Assembly (NCBI GenBank): GCA_016206785.1
Contig: JACQQV010000025.1
Coordinates: 1-38,591, forward strand
Direction: 5' to 3'
DNA: 38,591 nucleotides
Source of the DNA: Candidatus Omnitrophota bacterium
GTDB lineage: Bacteria > Omnitrophota > Gorgyraeia > JACQQV01
A program made the position numbers and the translations under genes. The notes beneath the pieces were generated by a model. That model saw nothing but the letters and a program-made list of their open reading frames with translations. It had not been told where the DNA came from and ran no database searches. Positions 19,419 to 27,193 of the stretch are shown piece after piece (the first letter of the stretch is position 1; every line of letters begins with the position of its first letter).

Positions 19419-20870
19419 TCATTTCCCCCCTGCCATCACTTGAAGTGCATTCATCCCCACATCTTCTTTCACAATGTGCCACCGTTCACTGAAGAGATCG
19501 CTCTTGTACTCTGCATATCCGGGGGCCTTTACCGTGAGGTAATATTTTTTCCCGATCGCGAGTTTACAGTTGTAGCGACCTGTGGCGTCTGTGGTTTGGG
19601 GGTTACTCACATTGGGATTGGCCCCTTTATCCAAGACGGCAATCGATCCATCCGCATTGTGGACTGTAACTGTTGCCCCGGCGATCGCTTTGCCACTCTT
19701 TTTGTCATAGATAATCCCATAGGGGCAGCGGTAGAGGTAGAGGTCCTTGTCATAAGCAAAGGTGTAAGTAGCCCCGCTTTCAGGCTCGGTGACAGTCACT
19801 TGCAATTCAAACAGACCGGAATTATACCCAATAATCGTCGTCGCAGGATCGTAACTATAGGTCACGGTGCTATCCTCACCAATTGTCGCTTCTTGGGTTT
19901 GGGTCATCACGGTTTGACCTGCATCGTAATGGACGGTAACCCGCGTCGCTTCCCACCGTCGCGTCACCGGATTATAGACGTAGTTGTAATAGTAGGAATC
20001 ATACGTATTCAGACTCACAAGGCTTGTGGTCACAAGAAGCGTGGTCCCCTCAAATCCCTCCTGCGTCCCAAGGTCGAATGAGTATTGAAGGGTATCTGTC
20101 CTATTCACAGCCAACATGGTATAGGTCAACCTAGGAGCGATGGTGGTGAGATAGTAGTTCAAGTAATTTTGCAAGTAACTCACATACCACGCATAACGCG
20201 TCCCAAAAGTATTGTAGTAATTGATAAGGTTCTGAAGATAGGCAACATACGGATCGGTCACCAGAAAATTGCTGATGAGCGCTGCAAGATCCAAGACTGG
20301 CTCTTTCTCCCGAATCGGGCGACCCCTTTCAGATCCTTCACGGTCACTGTCTTTATCAAATCCATAAGGAGACCGCATATTCGGTTTTCCCATGTTTCCT
20401 TGGCCTCGGGTGTCTTTGGGATTCTGGTCCCACTTGGCATGTTCGAACTTGTTCAGGGACTTTAAGAGTTCACCCATATGATCGGCGCTTTTGCCATGAA
20501 CCCCGAGAGAGCCTGTCATGGCAACTTTTGTCCGACCATTCTCCCCCTTGGAAGAATTTCCCCGATCTGAGATATCGATGTTGTTTCGATCCTGATGAGG
20601 GTGTTGTCTTTCGACCTTGGCCTCGGCAGAGTTTCCGCGGCTTGCACTTTCTGATCGGCCTGATGCGGAATGATTATCTGAAGCGGCCCTGTCAACCTGT
20701 TTTTCCTTCCCGAGTGCCTTTCCATTATTCCCGTCACTATTTCCACCTGCATTCCCCTTTCCTTCAGGAGGGGCAGCGTAACTGAGTTGCCCGACAAAGA
20801 AACATGTGGCAAAGAAGAGAATAAAGAATACAGATATCTTGTGAATCCTATCACTTTTTATTTTTACCAT
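19419..20870 (-). CDS. Large secreted protein with carboxypeptidase-regulatory-like domain
   Basis: A 483-residue exported protein. Signal peptide at 1-32 (FFILFFATCFFVGQLSYA then APP), a low-complexity Gly/Asn/Ser/Lys-rich stretch to about residue 190, a Tyr-rich segment with repeated YLQNxxNYY patterns (about 205-245), a beta-rich middle, and a CarboxypepD_reg-type domain near 385-465 (CPYGIIYDKKSGKAIAGATV, TTDATGRYNCKLAIGKKYYL). No anchor is obvious, so it may be surface bound or released, perhaps in biofilm or adhesion. A consensus sigma-54 promoter lies about 30 nt upstream of the ATG, and the matching activator gene is directly upstream. Confidence 0.8.
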   Translation of the reverse strand: MVKIKSDRIHKISVFFILFFATCFFVGQLSYAAPPEGKGNAGGNSDGNNGKALGKEKQVDRAASDNHSASGRSESASRGNSAEAKVERQHPHQDRNNIDISDRGNSSKGENGRTKVAMTGSLGVHGKSADHMGELLKSLNKFEHAKWDQNPKDTRGQGNMGKPNMRSPYGFDKDSDREGSERGRPIREKEPVLDLAALISNFLVTDPYVAYLQNLINYYNTFGTRYAWYVSYLQNYLNYYLTTIAPRLTYTMLAVNRTDTLQYSFDLGTQEGFEGTTLLVTTSLVSLNTYDSYYYNYVYNPVTRRWEATRVTVHYDAGQTVMTQTQEATIGEDSTVTYSYDPATTIIGYNSGLFELQVTVTEPESGATYTFAYDKDLYLYRCPYGIIYDKKSGKAIAGATVTVHNADGSIAVLDKGANPNVSNPQTTDATGRYNCKLAIGKKYYLTVKAPGYAEYKSDLFSERWHIVKEDVGMNALQVMAGGK

Positions 20871-20910
20871 CTTTGAAACCTCCTTTCATGAACCTCACCT
20901 CTTATAAGAC

Positions 20911-20925
20911 GCAAGGGGCGTGCCA
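20911..20925 (-). promoter_or_regulatory. Sigma-54 promoter (-24/-12)
   Basis: Minus strand TGGCACG, 4 nt, TTGC: an exact match to the two conserved blocks of the sigma-54 consensus. The start point falls near 20899, giving a leader of about 29 nt with AGGAGG. Such promoters need an AAA+ activator, and one is encoded immediately upstream. Confidence 0.88.
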
Positions 20926-21057
20926 ATATCCCTGGAATGATATAAAAAAACTCAACCACCGTTCACAACCGATTTATTCTTAGAGAGATGAAAGGACCTA
21001 AAAAATAAATGGAAAGCCGCTGGGCGAGAGCCGAGAAACTTTTTTAGAGGAAGTGTT

Positions 21058-21072
21058 GTAACGAATCGTTAC
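21058..21072. promoter_or_regulatory. Palindrome, candidate upstream activator site
   Basis: GTAACGA-A-TCGTTAC is a perfect 7-bp-arm palindrome about 165 bp upstream of the sigma-54 start point, a usual distance for enhancer-like sites; a further GTAACG half lies at 21081. It overlaps the stop codon of the activator gene. A related 15-mer (12 of 15 identical) lies at 22870-22884. Confidence 0.5.
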
Positions 21073-22655
21073 GCGGAAGGGTAACGTTTTAACTGGAAGG
21101 TCTCAATCTTGCGGTCGAGACGTGGGCGGGAGATACCTAAGAGAGAAGCGGTCCTTTTCTTATTCCATCCGCAACTCTCGAGCGTCTTGAGGATATGCTC
21201 TCTTTCGATCCCGTCGAGGGAGACGGAAGAGGCCGGTCCTTCCGTCGAAGAGACGGTGTTTGTGGGACGTAACAGGTCTATCGGAAGATGTGCAGGGTCG
21301 ATTTCGTTTCCGGTGGCCAAGACCATCGCGCGCTCGACGGAATTCTTAAGTTCCCTCACATTCCCAGGCCAGTTGTAAGAGAGAAGGAGACCGAGCGCTT
21401 CAGCGGAGATCTTCGGAAGCGGACGTCCCAATTCCTGAGCAAATTGCCGGATAAAAAAATCGAGGAGGAGCGGAATATCCTCCCGCCGTTCCCTCAAGGC
21501 AGGAAGCCGAAGCTCGATCACCTTGAGCCGGTAATAGAGGTCTTCTCGGAAAGTTCCCTTCTGGATGGCCTCTTCCAGATTTTTATTCGTCGAAGCCACA
21601 ATACGCGCTTTGGTATGAATTGTCTGATTGCCCCCGACCCGCTGAAACTCGCGCTCTTGAAGGACCCGCAAAAGTTTTGCTTGGGTATTGGACGCCATCT
21701 CACCGATTTCGTCCAAAAAGATCGTACCATCCTCTGCCTGTTCGAATCTTCCAATCTTCCGCTCGCGGGCATCGGTAAAGGCCCCCTTTTCATGGCCAAA
21801 GAGCTCACTTTCAAGAAGGGTCTCCGAAAGATTGGCGCAGTTCAACGAAACAAAGGGACGATTTTTCCGTGATCCTGCATAATGAAGGAGACGTGCGATA
21901 ATCTCTTTTCCGGTACCGCTTTCTCCCCGGATGAGGACGGTGGAGTCGGTGCTCGAGAGACGTTCGGTCAGCCCCAGGATCTCCCGAACCGCAGAAGATT
22001 TCCCGACAAACTGTTCGCTTTTTCCAAGGGTCTGCCTCAGACTCTGATTCTCCCTCTGAAGACGCGTATGAAGTCTTGCATTTTCAATCGCTATCGCGGC
22101 CTGATTGGCAATCGCCCCCACCAACATCAGATCCTCCTTGGTAAATGCACCATGCGAGAGGGCGCTTTCCAATTGAACCGCCCCCAGAATGGATTTTTTG
22201 TTGATGAGGGGGACGCACAGAATGCTTCGGATCGGTCCCATCTGGATGCTCTGGCTTCCGGTAAAGCGCTCATCTTGAGTCGCATCCATGCTCAGAACGG
22301 GCTTTTGATGTTTCAAGACGTGGCCCAAAACGGTATGGCTCACAAATTGATCGATCTTCCCGTCTTTCGGATAGCGGGATCGCTTCAAGACGAGTGAGGC
22401 ATGCGTGGAGGGTTCGTCCAATAGAAAAATAAATCCATGATCCGCCGGGACAAGCCCAAAGAGGACACTCATGAGTTCCTCAAGGAGTTTATCAAGATCC
22501 AGATAGGATCCAAGACTATTCATGACGCCATACAAAATAAGGAGCTTTTGATGGTCGTTGAGAACCCTGGCAGACTCCTCCTGCGTCAAGGTTTCAAGAA
22601 TCAGCGCCTCTTCCTGAGGGATCTTCTTTCTCTCTGAGGTACGATCTGTTTTCAT
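21069..22655 (-). CDS. Sigma-54 dependent activator, GAF-AAA-HTH
   Basis: A 528-residue bacterial enhancer-binding protein. The N-terminal GAF domain spans about residues 35-195 (signal sensing), followed by the AAA+ domain with Walker A GESGTGKE (244-251), the sigma-54 loop written GAFTDA (291-296, a known variant of GAFTGA) and Walker B FLDEIGE (313-319). The C-terminus is a Fis-type helix-turn-helix (HILKTLESCGWNKKRTASLL then GISRPRLDRKI). There is no receiver domain, so control comes from the GAF ligand and from the c-di-GMP riboswitch in its leader. The obvious target is the sigma-54 promoter 150 bp downstream of its stop codon. Confidence 0.94.
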   Translation of the reverse strand: MKTDRTSERKKIPQEEALILETLTQEESARVLNDHQKLLILYGVMNSLGSYLDLDKLLEELMSVLFGLVPADHGFIFLLDEPSTHASLVLKRSRYPKDGKIDQFVSHTVLGHVLKHQKPVLSMDATQDERFTGSQSIQMGPIRSILCVPLINKKSILGAVQLESALSHGAFTKEDLMLVGAIANQAAIAIENARLHTRLQRENQSLRQTLGKSEQFVGKSSAVREILGLTERLSSTDSTVLIRGESGTGKEIIARLLHYAGSRKNRPFVSLNCANLSETLLESELFGHEKGAFTDARERKIGRFEQAEDGTIFLDEIGEMASNTQAKLLRVLQEREFQRVGGNQTIHTKARIVASTNKNLEEAIQKGTFREDLYYRLKVIELRLPALRERREDIPLLLDFFIRQFAQELGRPLPKISAEALGLLLSYNWPGNVRELKNSVERAMVLATGNEIDPAHLPIDLLRPTNTVSSTEGPASSVSLDGIEREHILKTLESCGWNKKRTASLLGISRPRLDRKIETFQLKRYPSA

Positions 22656-22667
22656 GGTATTTGTATA

Positions 22668-22700
22668 AAATGGAAAACCCTATCCGATTCGGATAGGGTT
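22668..22700 (-). terminator. Riboswitch terminator before the sigma-54 activator
   Basis: Minus strand AACCCTATCCGA and its complement TCGGATAGGGTT form a stem followed by TTCCATTTTA; it ends about 13 nt before the ATG. It covaries with the P2 stem of the aptamer when compared with the copy at 7933-7966. Confidence 0.82.
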
Positions 22701-22710
22701 TCTTTTGATG

Positions 22711-22872
22711 CGTCGGCAGCCAGGCTACCTTGACACGGATGACGGCAGATTTGATACGGATTTTCGCGGATTTACTTTATCCGCGTTCATCCGCCTTTAA
22801 TCCGCGACTCTCCGCGTTATAGGCCCTTTGGCTTTGCGCTCTATCCTTTCGAATAGTTTGCCTTTATCGGTA
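22711..22872 (-). promoter_or_regulatory. c-di-GMP-I (GEMM) riboswitch controlling the sigma-54 activator
   Basis: Minus strand: AAAGGCAAACTATTC, GAAA tetraloop, GGATAGAGCGCAAAGCCAAA then GGGCC, a 90-nt insertion, and AAGGTAGCCTGGCTGCCGA. The conserved cores match the copy at 7986-8078. G20-equivalent is G. Confidence 0.9.
22732..22821. repeat. Repeat-rich insertion in the riboswitch P3 loop
   Basis: The 90 bp carry many GCGGAT/ATCCGC units in both orientations, including the hairpin CGCGGAT, 7 nt, ATCCGCG. The corresponding loop of the response regulator riboswitch is only about 15 nt. The two conserved halves of the aptamer on either side are intact. Confidence 0.75.
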
Positions 22873-22884
22873 ACGATTTATTAC
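22870..22884. promoter_or_regulatory. Second copy of the GTAACG...TTAC motif near the activator start point
   Basis: GTAACGATTTATTAC lies just downstream of the predicted start of the activator transcript and matches the palindrome at 21058-21072 at 12 of 15 positions. It may be an autoregulatory site or part of the aptamer 5' region. Confidence 0.35.
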
Positions 22885-22896
22885 AGAGCTACTGCA

Positions 22897-22925
22897 AGTA
22901 TACCATGCCAAGTAACAAAATGCAA
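22897..22925 (-). promoter_or_regulatory. Promoter of the activator and its riboswitch
   Basis: Minus strand TTGCAT (22920-22925), 17-nt spacer, TATACT (22897-22902); the transcript would begin shortly before the aptamer. Confidence 0.65.
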
Positions 22926-22965
22926 GGGTGGCGGAGAGACATGAGTCCCAACAGAAAAATCCGTT

Positions 22966-23217
22966 TCAGAGTCTCGACAGCATCCCTTTCATCTTCTCGA
23001 TCTTCAGCCCGAGGCCCCGTTGAACCTCCAGCCTATCCTCAGGACCGAGGCGTTCCAACAAGGCCTGATATTTCCCGACAAGGTCGACTGCTGATTGCTT
23101 TGTCTGAGCAATCAGGTCCGCTTCAAGATCTCCTTCATAGGCCATCGCCGCTTCTTCAAGGGCCTCCATCACGGCGCTTCCCAGCTCGTCCATCTCCTTG
23201 CGAATCTCTGGGGTCAT
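22966..23217 (-). CDS. Small acidic helical protein, unknown
   Basis: An 83-residue protein rich in Glu, Leu and Met, probably all helical (MTPEIRKEMDELGSAVMEAL, ..., GLGLKIEKMKGMLSRL). No family recognised. The ATG lies 1 nt after the stop of the preceding small gene, so it is the last gene of the mrp-DUF971 operon. Confidence 0.7.
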   Translation of the reverse strand: MTPEIRKEMDELGSAVMEALEEAAMAYEGDLEADLIAQTKQSAVDLVGKYQALLERLGPEDRLEVQRGLGLKIEKMKGMLSRL

Positions 23218-23218
23218 G

Positions 23219-23455
23219 TCATAGCTCCGAGATAATCTGGGTCACCCGCTGTCTGATCTCTTCTTCCCTCGCGCCTTCAAGATAATCCAGGAGGTCATCC
23301 TCCGGAAAGCCTACGTACTTCTTCGAGTTCCCCTTCCCGAAGGAGATGAGGAAAGTGAAGTTGGTGGGCCTTTCAGGAATTACGCATTTGACCTCCGGGT
23401 CGATCTCCCTGACCAGTGTAAGAAACTTTTCTTTTGCCTCCTCGATCTCCTCCAT
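23219..23455 (-). CDS. Small protein of unknown function in the mrp operon
   Basis: A 78-residue protein with an acidic helical start, a central beta part (TNFTFLISFGKGNSKKYVGF) and an acidic helical end (PEDDLLDYLEGAREEEIRQR). No family recognised. SD GGGAGG before the ATG; it follows the DUF971 gene by 18 nt and is followed at once by another small gene, so it is expressed with the iron-sulfur carrier. Confidence 0.72.
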   Translation of the reverse strand: MEEIEEAKEKFLTLVREIDPEVKCVIPERPTNFTFLISFGKGNSKKYVGFPEDDLLDYLEGAREEEIRQRVTQIISEL

Positions 23456-23473
23456 AGGACCTCCCGATATGTC

Positions 23474-23803
23474 TTAGGTTTGTGGTCGGCATTTCGGACA
23501 GGGACAGAGCTTTCTTAGCTTGGTAAAGGCGTAGATCCCAGTCCGATGTCCATCGCTCCATTGGATGGTAATCGCGTAACGACCCACCAAAGAAATTGTG
23601 AGGGGATGCACCTCTTGAGGAATGGTGTCCGCATCGAATCTTCTTTCTCCGGACATCTCATCGATGCATCCGGCGCAGGGACAGGCCAGACGAAGCTCCC
23701 GGGCCGGAAAGAGACTCTCGTGCCCATCCTTCCATTTCACCAGGACATCATGGACATTGGCGCGCGTAATCTCAGATGGGATCGGGGTTTCTTCTTGCAC
23801 CAT
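23474..23803 (-). CDS. DUF971 (gamma-BBH N-like) domain protein with CxxC motifs
   Basis: A 109-residue DUF971 protein; the fold is found at the N-terminus of gamma-butyrobetaine hydroxylases and alone next to mrp. VLVKWKDGHESLFPARELRL is followed by CPCAGC, and IQWSDGHRTGIYAFTKLRKL by CPCPKC. These four-cysteine clusters could bind zinc or an iron-sulfur cluster. The gene starts 8 nt after mrp, which supports a link with iron-sulfur cluster transfer. Confidence 0.88.
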   Translation of the reverse strand: MVQEETPIPSEITRANVHDVLVKWKDGHESLFPARELRLACPCAGCIDEMSGERRFDADTIPQEVHPLTISLVGRYAITIQWSDGHRTGIYAFTKLRKLCPCPKCRPQT

Positions 23804-23811
23804 AAGATTGG

Positions 23812-24894
23812 TTAAAAAGAAATCTTGATATCTTGTTGCAGTTCGCCCTTCATATTCTGAATACTCACTTGAGCGGCCATTTTCTCAGCCACTTGAATAA
23901 ACGCTTGTGAAAGGGTGGAGGTAGGATCAGATACAACGATCGGTTTCCCTCCGTCGGAAGTGAGACGGACTTGTGTGGCGAGAGGGATCTCTCCAAGGAA
24001 AGGGAGGTCCAATTTCTCCGCCGCCTTCTTGGCTCCGCCGGAACCAAAGATATTTTCCCGCTTCCCACAGTGGGGACAAAGGTAATAACTCATATTCTCA
24101 ATCACACCTAATACAGGGCAATTGAGTTTGTTGAACATCGCGATTGCCTTCATCGCGACCTGAAGTGCCACATCCTGCGGCGTTGAGACGATGACCGCAC
24201 CGGTCAAGGGAATCATCTGACAGAGGGAAAGTTGGATATCTCCCGTCCCCGGTGGAAGATCGACGATCAAATAATCGAGATCTCTCCAAACCACACCTCC
24301 AAGAAACTGCTCAATCGTTTTATGGAGCATCGGCCCGCGCCAAACGACCGCCTCCCCCTCTTTGATGAAAAACCCCATCGACATCACTTTAAGACCGTAC
24401 TTTTCAACAGGAACGATCCGGTTATCCCCTAACGCATTCGGTTTCTCCGTAATTCCCAAAAGGGTTGGGACCGTTGGACCGTAAACATCCGCATCCATAA
24501 GGCCGACCTTTGCCCCATCATAAACCAGGGCAAGGGCAAGGTTGGCGCTCACTGTGGATTTCCCCACTCCTCCCTTACCACTTGCGACCGGAATGACATT
24601 GCGGACCGAAGGAATGAGTTTCTCTTTTGAAGGCCCGCCCGAGGCGCGTACTTTTGAGGTCATCGTAATCTCTACCTGCGAGACACCGGGAAGTTGTGCA
24701 ACGACCTTTTGGGCCTCTTGTTGCATCTGATCTCGCACGGGGCAAGCGGGTGTGGTGAGTTCTATCTTAAACCGGACCGTCCCCCCCTCGATCTGGATAT
24801 CCTTCACAAAATCAAGAGAAACGATATCACGATGTAGATCGGGATCGTTAATCGTTGAAAGGGCCTTAAGGATTTCTTTCTGAGTAACCGGCAT
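23812..24894 (-). CDS. Mrp/NBP35-type iron-sulfur carrier ATPase
   Basis: A 360-residue protein that carries and delivers iron-sulfur clusters. The N-terminal MIP18/DUF59 domain (about 1-85, with DPDLHRDIVSLDFVKDI and TTPACPVRD) is joined to a MinD-type ATPase with the deviant Walker A SGKGGVGKST (about 108-117) and the LPPGTGDIQLSL motif; CPHC near residue 275 is the cluster-binding pair. The ATG is preceded by AGGAGG and a TGATATAAT promoter. First gene of a four-gene operon. Confidence 0.95.
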   Translation of the reverse strand: MPVTQKEILKALSTINDPDLHRDIVSLDFVKDIQIEGGTVRFKIELTTPACPVRDQMQQEAQKVVAQLPGVSQVEITMTSKVRASGGPSKEKLIPSVRNVIPVASGKGGVGKSTVSANLALALVYDGAKVGLMDADVYGPTVPTLLGITEKPNALGDNRIVPVEKYGLKVMSMGFFIKEGEAVVWRGPMLHKTIEQFLGGVVWRDLDYLIVDLPPGTGDIQLSLCQMIPLTGAVIVSTPQDVALQVAMKAIAMFNKLNCPVLGVIENMSYYLCPHCGKRENIFGSGGAKKAAEKLDLPFLGEIPLATQVRLTSDGGKPIVVSDPTSTLSQAFIQVAEKMAAQVSIQNMKGELQQDIKISF

Positions 24895-24935
24895 CTAAAA
24901 ACATCCTCCTTCTGACCGCAATATGCCTCTCGCCC

Positions 24936-24944
24936 ATTATATCA
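24936..24944 (-). promoter_or_regulatory. Extended -10 promoter of the mrp operon
   Basis: Minus strand TGATATAAT about 42 nt before the mrp ATG. Confidence 0.55.
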
Positions 24945-24960
24945 GAAAAAATAAGAATGA

Positions 24961-25050
24961 TGGCGGAGAGACTGGGATTCGAACCCAGGAGGGCCTTGCG
25001 ACCCCACCGGTTTTCGAGACCGGCCCTTTCAACCGCTCAGGCATCTCTCC
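24961..25050 (-). tRNA. tRNA-Ser(CGA)
   Basis: Class II tRNA: acceptor GGAGAGA/TCTCTCC, anticodon loop CTCGAAA (CGA), variable arm GTGGGGTCGCAAGGCCCTC region, GGTTCGAATCC, discriminator G, CCA encoded. Last in a row of three tRNA-Ser genes. Confidence 0.96.
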
Positions 25051-25059
25051 GATGAAAGT

Positions 25060-25147
25060 TGGCGGAGAAGAGAGGATTCGAACCTCTGGTCCCTTGCGGG
25101 ACAACGGTTTTCAAGACCGCCGCATTCAACCGCTCTGCCACTTCTCC
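25060..25147 (-). tRNA. tRNA-Ser(TGA)
   Basis: Class II tRNA: acceptor GGAGAAG/CTTCTCC, anticodon loop CTTGAAA (TGA), long variable arm, discriminator G, CCA encoded. Confidence 0.96.
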
Positions 25148-25151
25148 AAAA

Positions 25152-25241
25152 TGGCGGAGAGGGTGGGATTTGAACCCACGAACCCTTGCGGGTTACGCGC
25201 TCTCCAAGCGCGCGCGCTCAGCCGGGCTACGCGACCTCTCC
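25152..25241 (-). tRNA. tRNA-Ser(GGA)
   Basis: Class II tRNA: acceptor GGAGAGG/CCTCTCC, anticodon loop TTGGAGA (GGA), long variable arm, T loop TTCAAAT, discriminator G, CCA encoded. It starts 10 nt after the M50-like gene, which follows serS. Confidence 0.96.
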
Positions 25242-25251
25242 GATAAAATTT

Positions 25252-25911
25252 TCACAAAAAAAGTTGGTTATAGATCTGCCGGTATGCCATCTCCGTCGAG
25301 GTTAGCGCATTCACAAAATAATTCCTCGGCGAGACCTCCGGAAACACAAATCCAAACACAAGGATAATCACGAGGAGATTCACCACGTAAATCAACTCGA
25401 TCGAGAAAAGTTCCCCAAGTTTTAAAAGGTCCGGTTGTTTCGTCTTCAAGAAGTCGACCGTCATGACCACATGAAACGTCAGAAAAAATCCGATGAGAAG
25501 AAAAAAGAGATCCCGGAACCCTTGGACCTGGAAAAGCCGCACCATGACAAAGGTCAACAGACAAAAAAGAAGCGCATAAAGAGGGGTAAAGTAAGGAGCG
25601 AGGGCGATCACAAAATTTGATTTCGTTGTTTTGGTTTCGCCCCCCTTTCCCGAAACCTTGATCGACTTCACTTCTCCCCCAAACGCTTTGGCCGCGATCG
25701 CATGCACGGCTTCATGTGCCAGCGTGTAGAGAAAGACCGGTTTAAAAAGAAGGGTGTGTAACAAAAAATAGGCAAGGGCGCCATAGATAAAATAGACCGC
25801 ATCTCCCTCGAATTTTTTCAGTTGTTGAAGAGACTGATAGAAGACGTAGCTTTGTACAAAACAGGTCGGGAGAAAGAGAATCCCCAATATCCACTTGAGG
25901 AGGCGTTTCAT
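25252..25911 (-). CDS. M50-like membrane metalloprotease
   Basis: A 219-residue polytopic membrane protein with about five to six hydrophobic segments. The zinc-binding HExxH occurs as [17 protein letters not shown] at the end of the second or third segment, the position seen in site-2 type (M50) proteases; a clear third ligand motif (NPDG-like) is not seen, so activity is uncertain. The ATG at 25911 overlaps the serS stop (ATGA); the longer frame inside serS is not used. Its partner substrate is unknown. Confidence 0.75.
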   Translation of the reverse strand: MKRLLKWILGILFLPTCFVQSYVFYQSLQQLKKFEGDAVYFIYGALAYFLLHTLLFKPVFLYTLAHEAVHAIAAKAFGGEVKSIKVSGKGGETKTTKSNFVIALAPYFTPLYALLFCLLTFVMVRLFQVQGFRDLFFLLIGFFLTFHVVMTVDFLKTKQPDLLKLGELFSIELIYVVNLLVIILVFGFVFPEVSPRNYFVNALTSTEMAYRQIYNQLFL

Positions 25912-27191
25912 CGCGGAGGCGTTGTGAGACGCTCCTGACCTCCCATATAAGGACGGAGCGCCATCGGGAGAAGCACCGATCCGTCTTCCTCTTGAAAATG
26001 TTCCAGAAGACAAATGACGGTCCGTGCCAAGGCTACGCCCGAACCATTCAGGGTATGAACAAATTGAGAAGCTTTTGTACTTTTGCTCCGGAAGCGGATA
26101 TTGGCGCGCCGGGCCTGAAACGCCTCAAAATTGCTGCAGCTGGAAACCTCTAGATACGTCCCTGTCCCTGCGGCATAAGCCTCGATGTCGTAACATTTGC
26201 TCGCCGCAAATCCTAAATCTCCTGTCGAAAGAAGCATCACGCGATAAGGAATTTCGAGGAGTTGCAGCACTTCTTCCGCATCTTTCAGCAATTTTTCATG
26301 CTCTTCATAAGATTTGTCCGGATGCGTGAATTTCACCAGTTCCACCTTGTCAAACTGATGCACCCGTGTGAGCCCTTTTGTCTCTTTTCCATAGGACCCC
26401 GCCTCCCTCCGGAAACAGGGCGTGTAAGCGGTATAGTAAAGAGGAAGCTCTTTCTCCTCGAGCACCTCATCCCGATGAAGATTGGTGACCGGTACCTCGG
26501 CCGTCGGAACAAGGAAGTAGTCGTCATCCTTCAGTCGATACATATCCTCCTCAAACTTCGGGATCTGTCCGGTCCCGGTCATGCTCTCCCGATTCACCAA
26601 AAAGGGAGGGGAGATTTCCTGATAACCATGTTTCCCGGTATGGAGTTCAAGCATAAACTGGATAAGAGAGCGCTCAAGTTTTGCCCCATCTCCCACATAG
26701 AGAGGAAAAGCGGCCCCCGTTACCTTGGCCCCCCTCTTAAAATCAATAATTCCAAGATGTTCTAATAATTCCAAATGCGTTTTTGGCTTAAAGGAGAACT
26801 TTCTTGGCTTGCCCCAGCTTCTCACCTCCTTATTTGCACGACTATCTTCCCCTAGAGGGACGCTAGAATGAGGTATATTTGGGATTATAAGCACTAAATA
26901 GTCCAATTTTTTAGATATTTCACCCACTTTTTCATCTAAACTGGCTATTTTTTGGGAAATAGCCTTCATTTCCTCCTTCTTGGAAGTAGTATCTTTCTTC
27001 TCACGAAGCAACAAACCGATTTCATCGGAGGCCACATTCCTCTCATGTTTCAAGGCCTCCACTTCCTGAAGAAGACGTCGCCTCTCCTCATCTAAAGAAA
27101 GGAGCCCTTCAAGGTCAAAAGAGGCCCCGCGGTTTTTAAGGGAGGCTTCGACCTTCTCCCGATTTTCCCGAATCCATCGAATGTCTAGCAT
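25908..27191 (-). CDS. serS: Seryl-tRNA synthetase
   Basis: A 427-residue class II synthetase that charges all tRNA-Ser species. The N-terminal antiparallel coiled coil (about 30-105) binds the long variable arm of tRNA-Ser. Motif 2 is seen in TPCFRREAGSYGKETKGLTR, and motif 3 near the C-terminus (VALARTVICLLEHFQEEDGS). Length is normal. It starts 2 nt after the rtcB stop. Three tRNA-Ser genes follow after the M50-like gene, so enzyme and substrates may be in one transcript. Confidence 0.98.
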   Translation of the reverse strand: MLDIRWIRENREKVEASLKNRGASFDLEGLLSLDEERRRLLQEVEALKHERNVASDEIGLLLREKKDTTSKKEEMKAISQKIASLDEKVGEISKKLDYLVLIIPNIPHSSVPLGEDSRANKEVRSWGKPRKFSFKPKTHLELLEHLGIIDFKRGAKVTGAAFPLYVGDGAKLERSLIQFMLELHTGKHGYQEISPPFLVNRESMTGTGQIPKFEEDMYRLKDDDYFLVPTAEVPVTNLHRDEVLEEKELPLYYTAYTPCFRREAGSYGKETKGLTRVHQFDKVELVKFTHPDKSYEEHEKLLKDAEEVLQLLEIPYRVMLLSTGDLGFAASKCYDIEAYAAGTGTYLEVSSCSNFEAFQARRANIRFRSKSTKASQFVHTLNGSGVALARTVICLLEHFQEEDGSVLLPMALRPYMGGQERLTTPPR

Positions 27192-27193
27192 CT

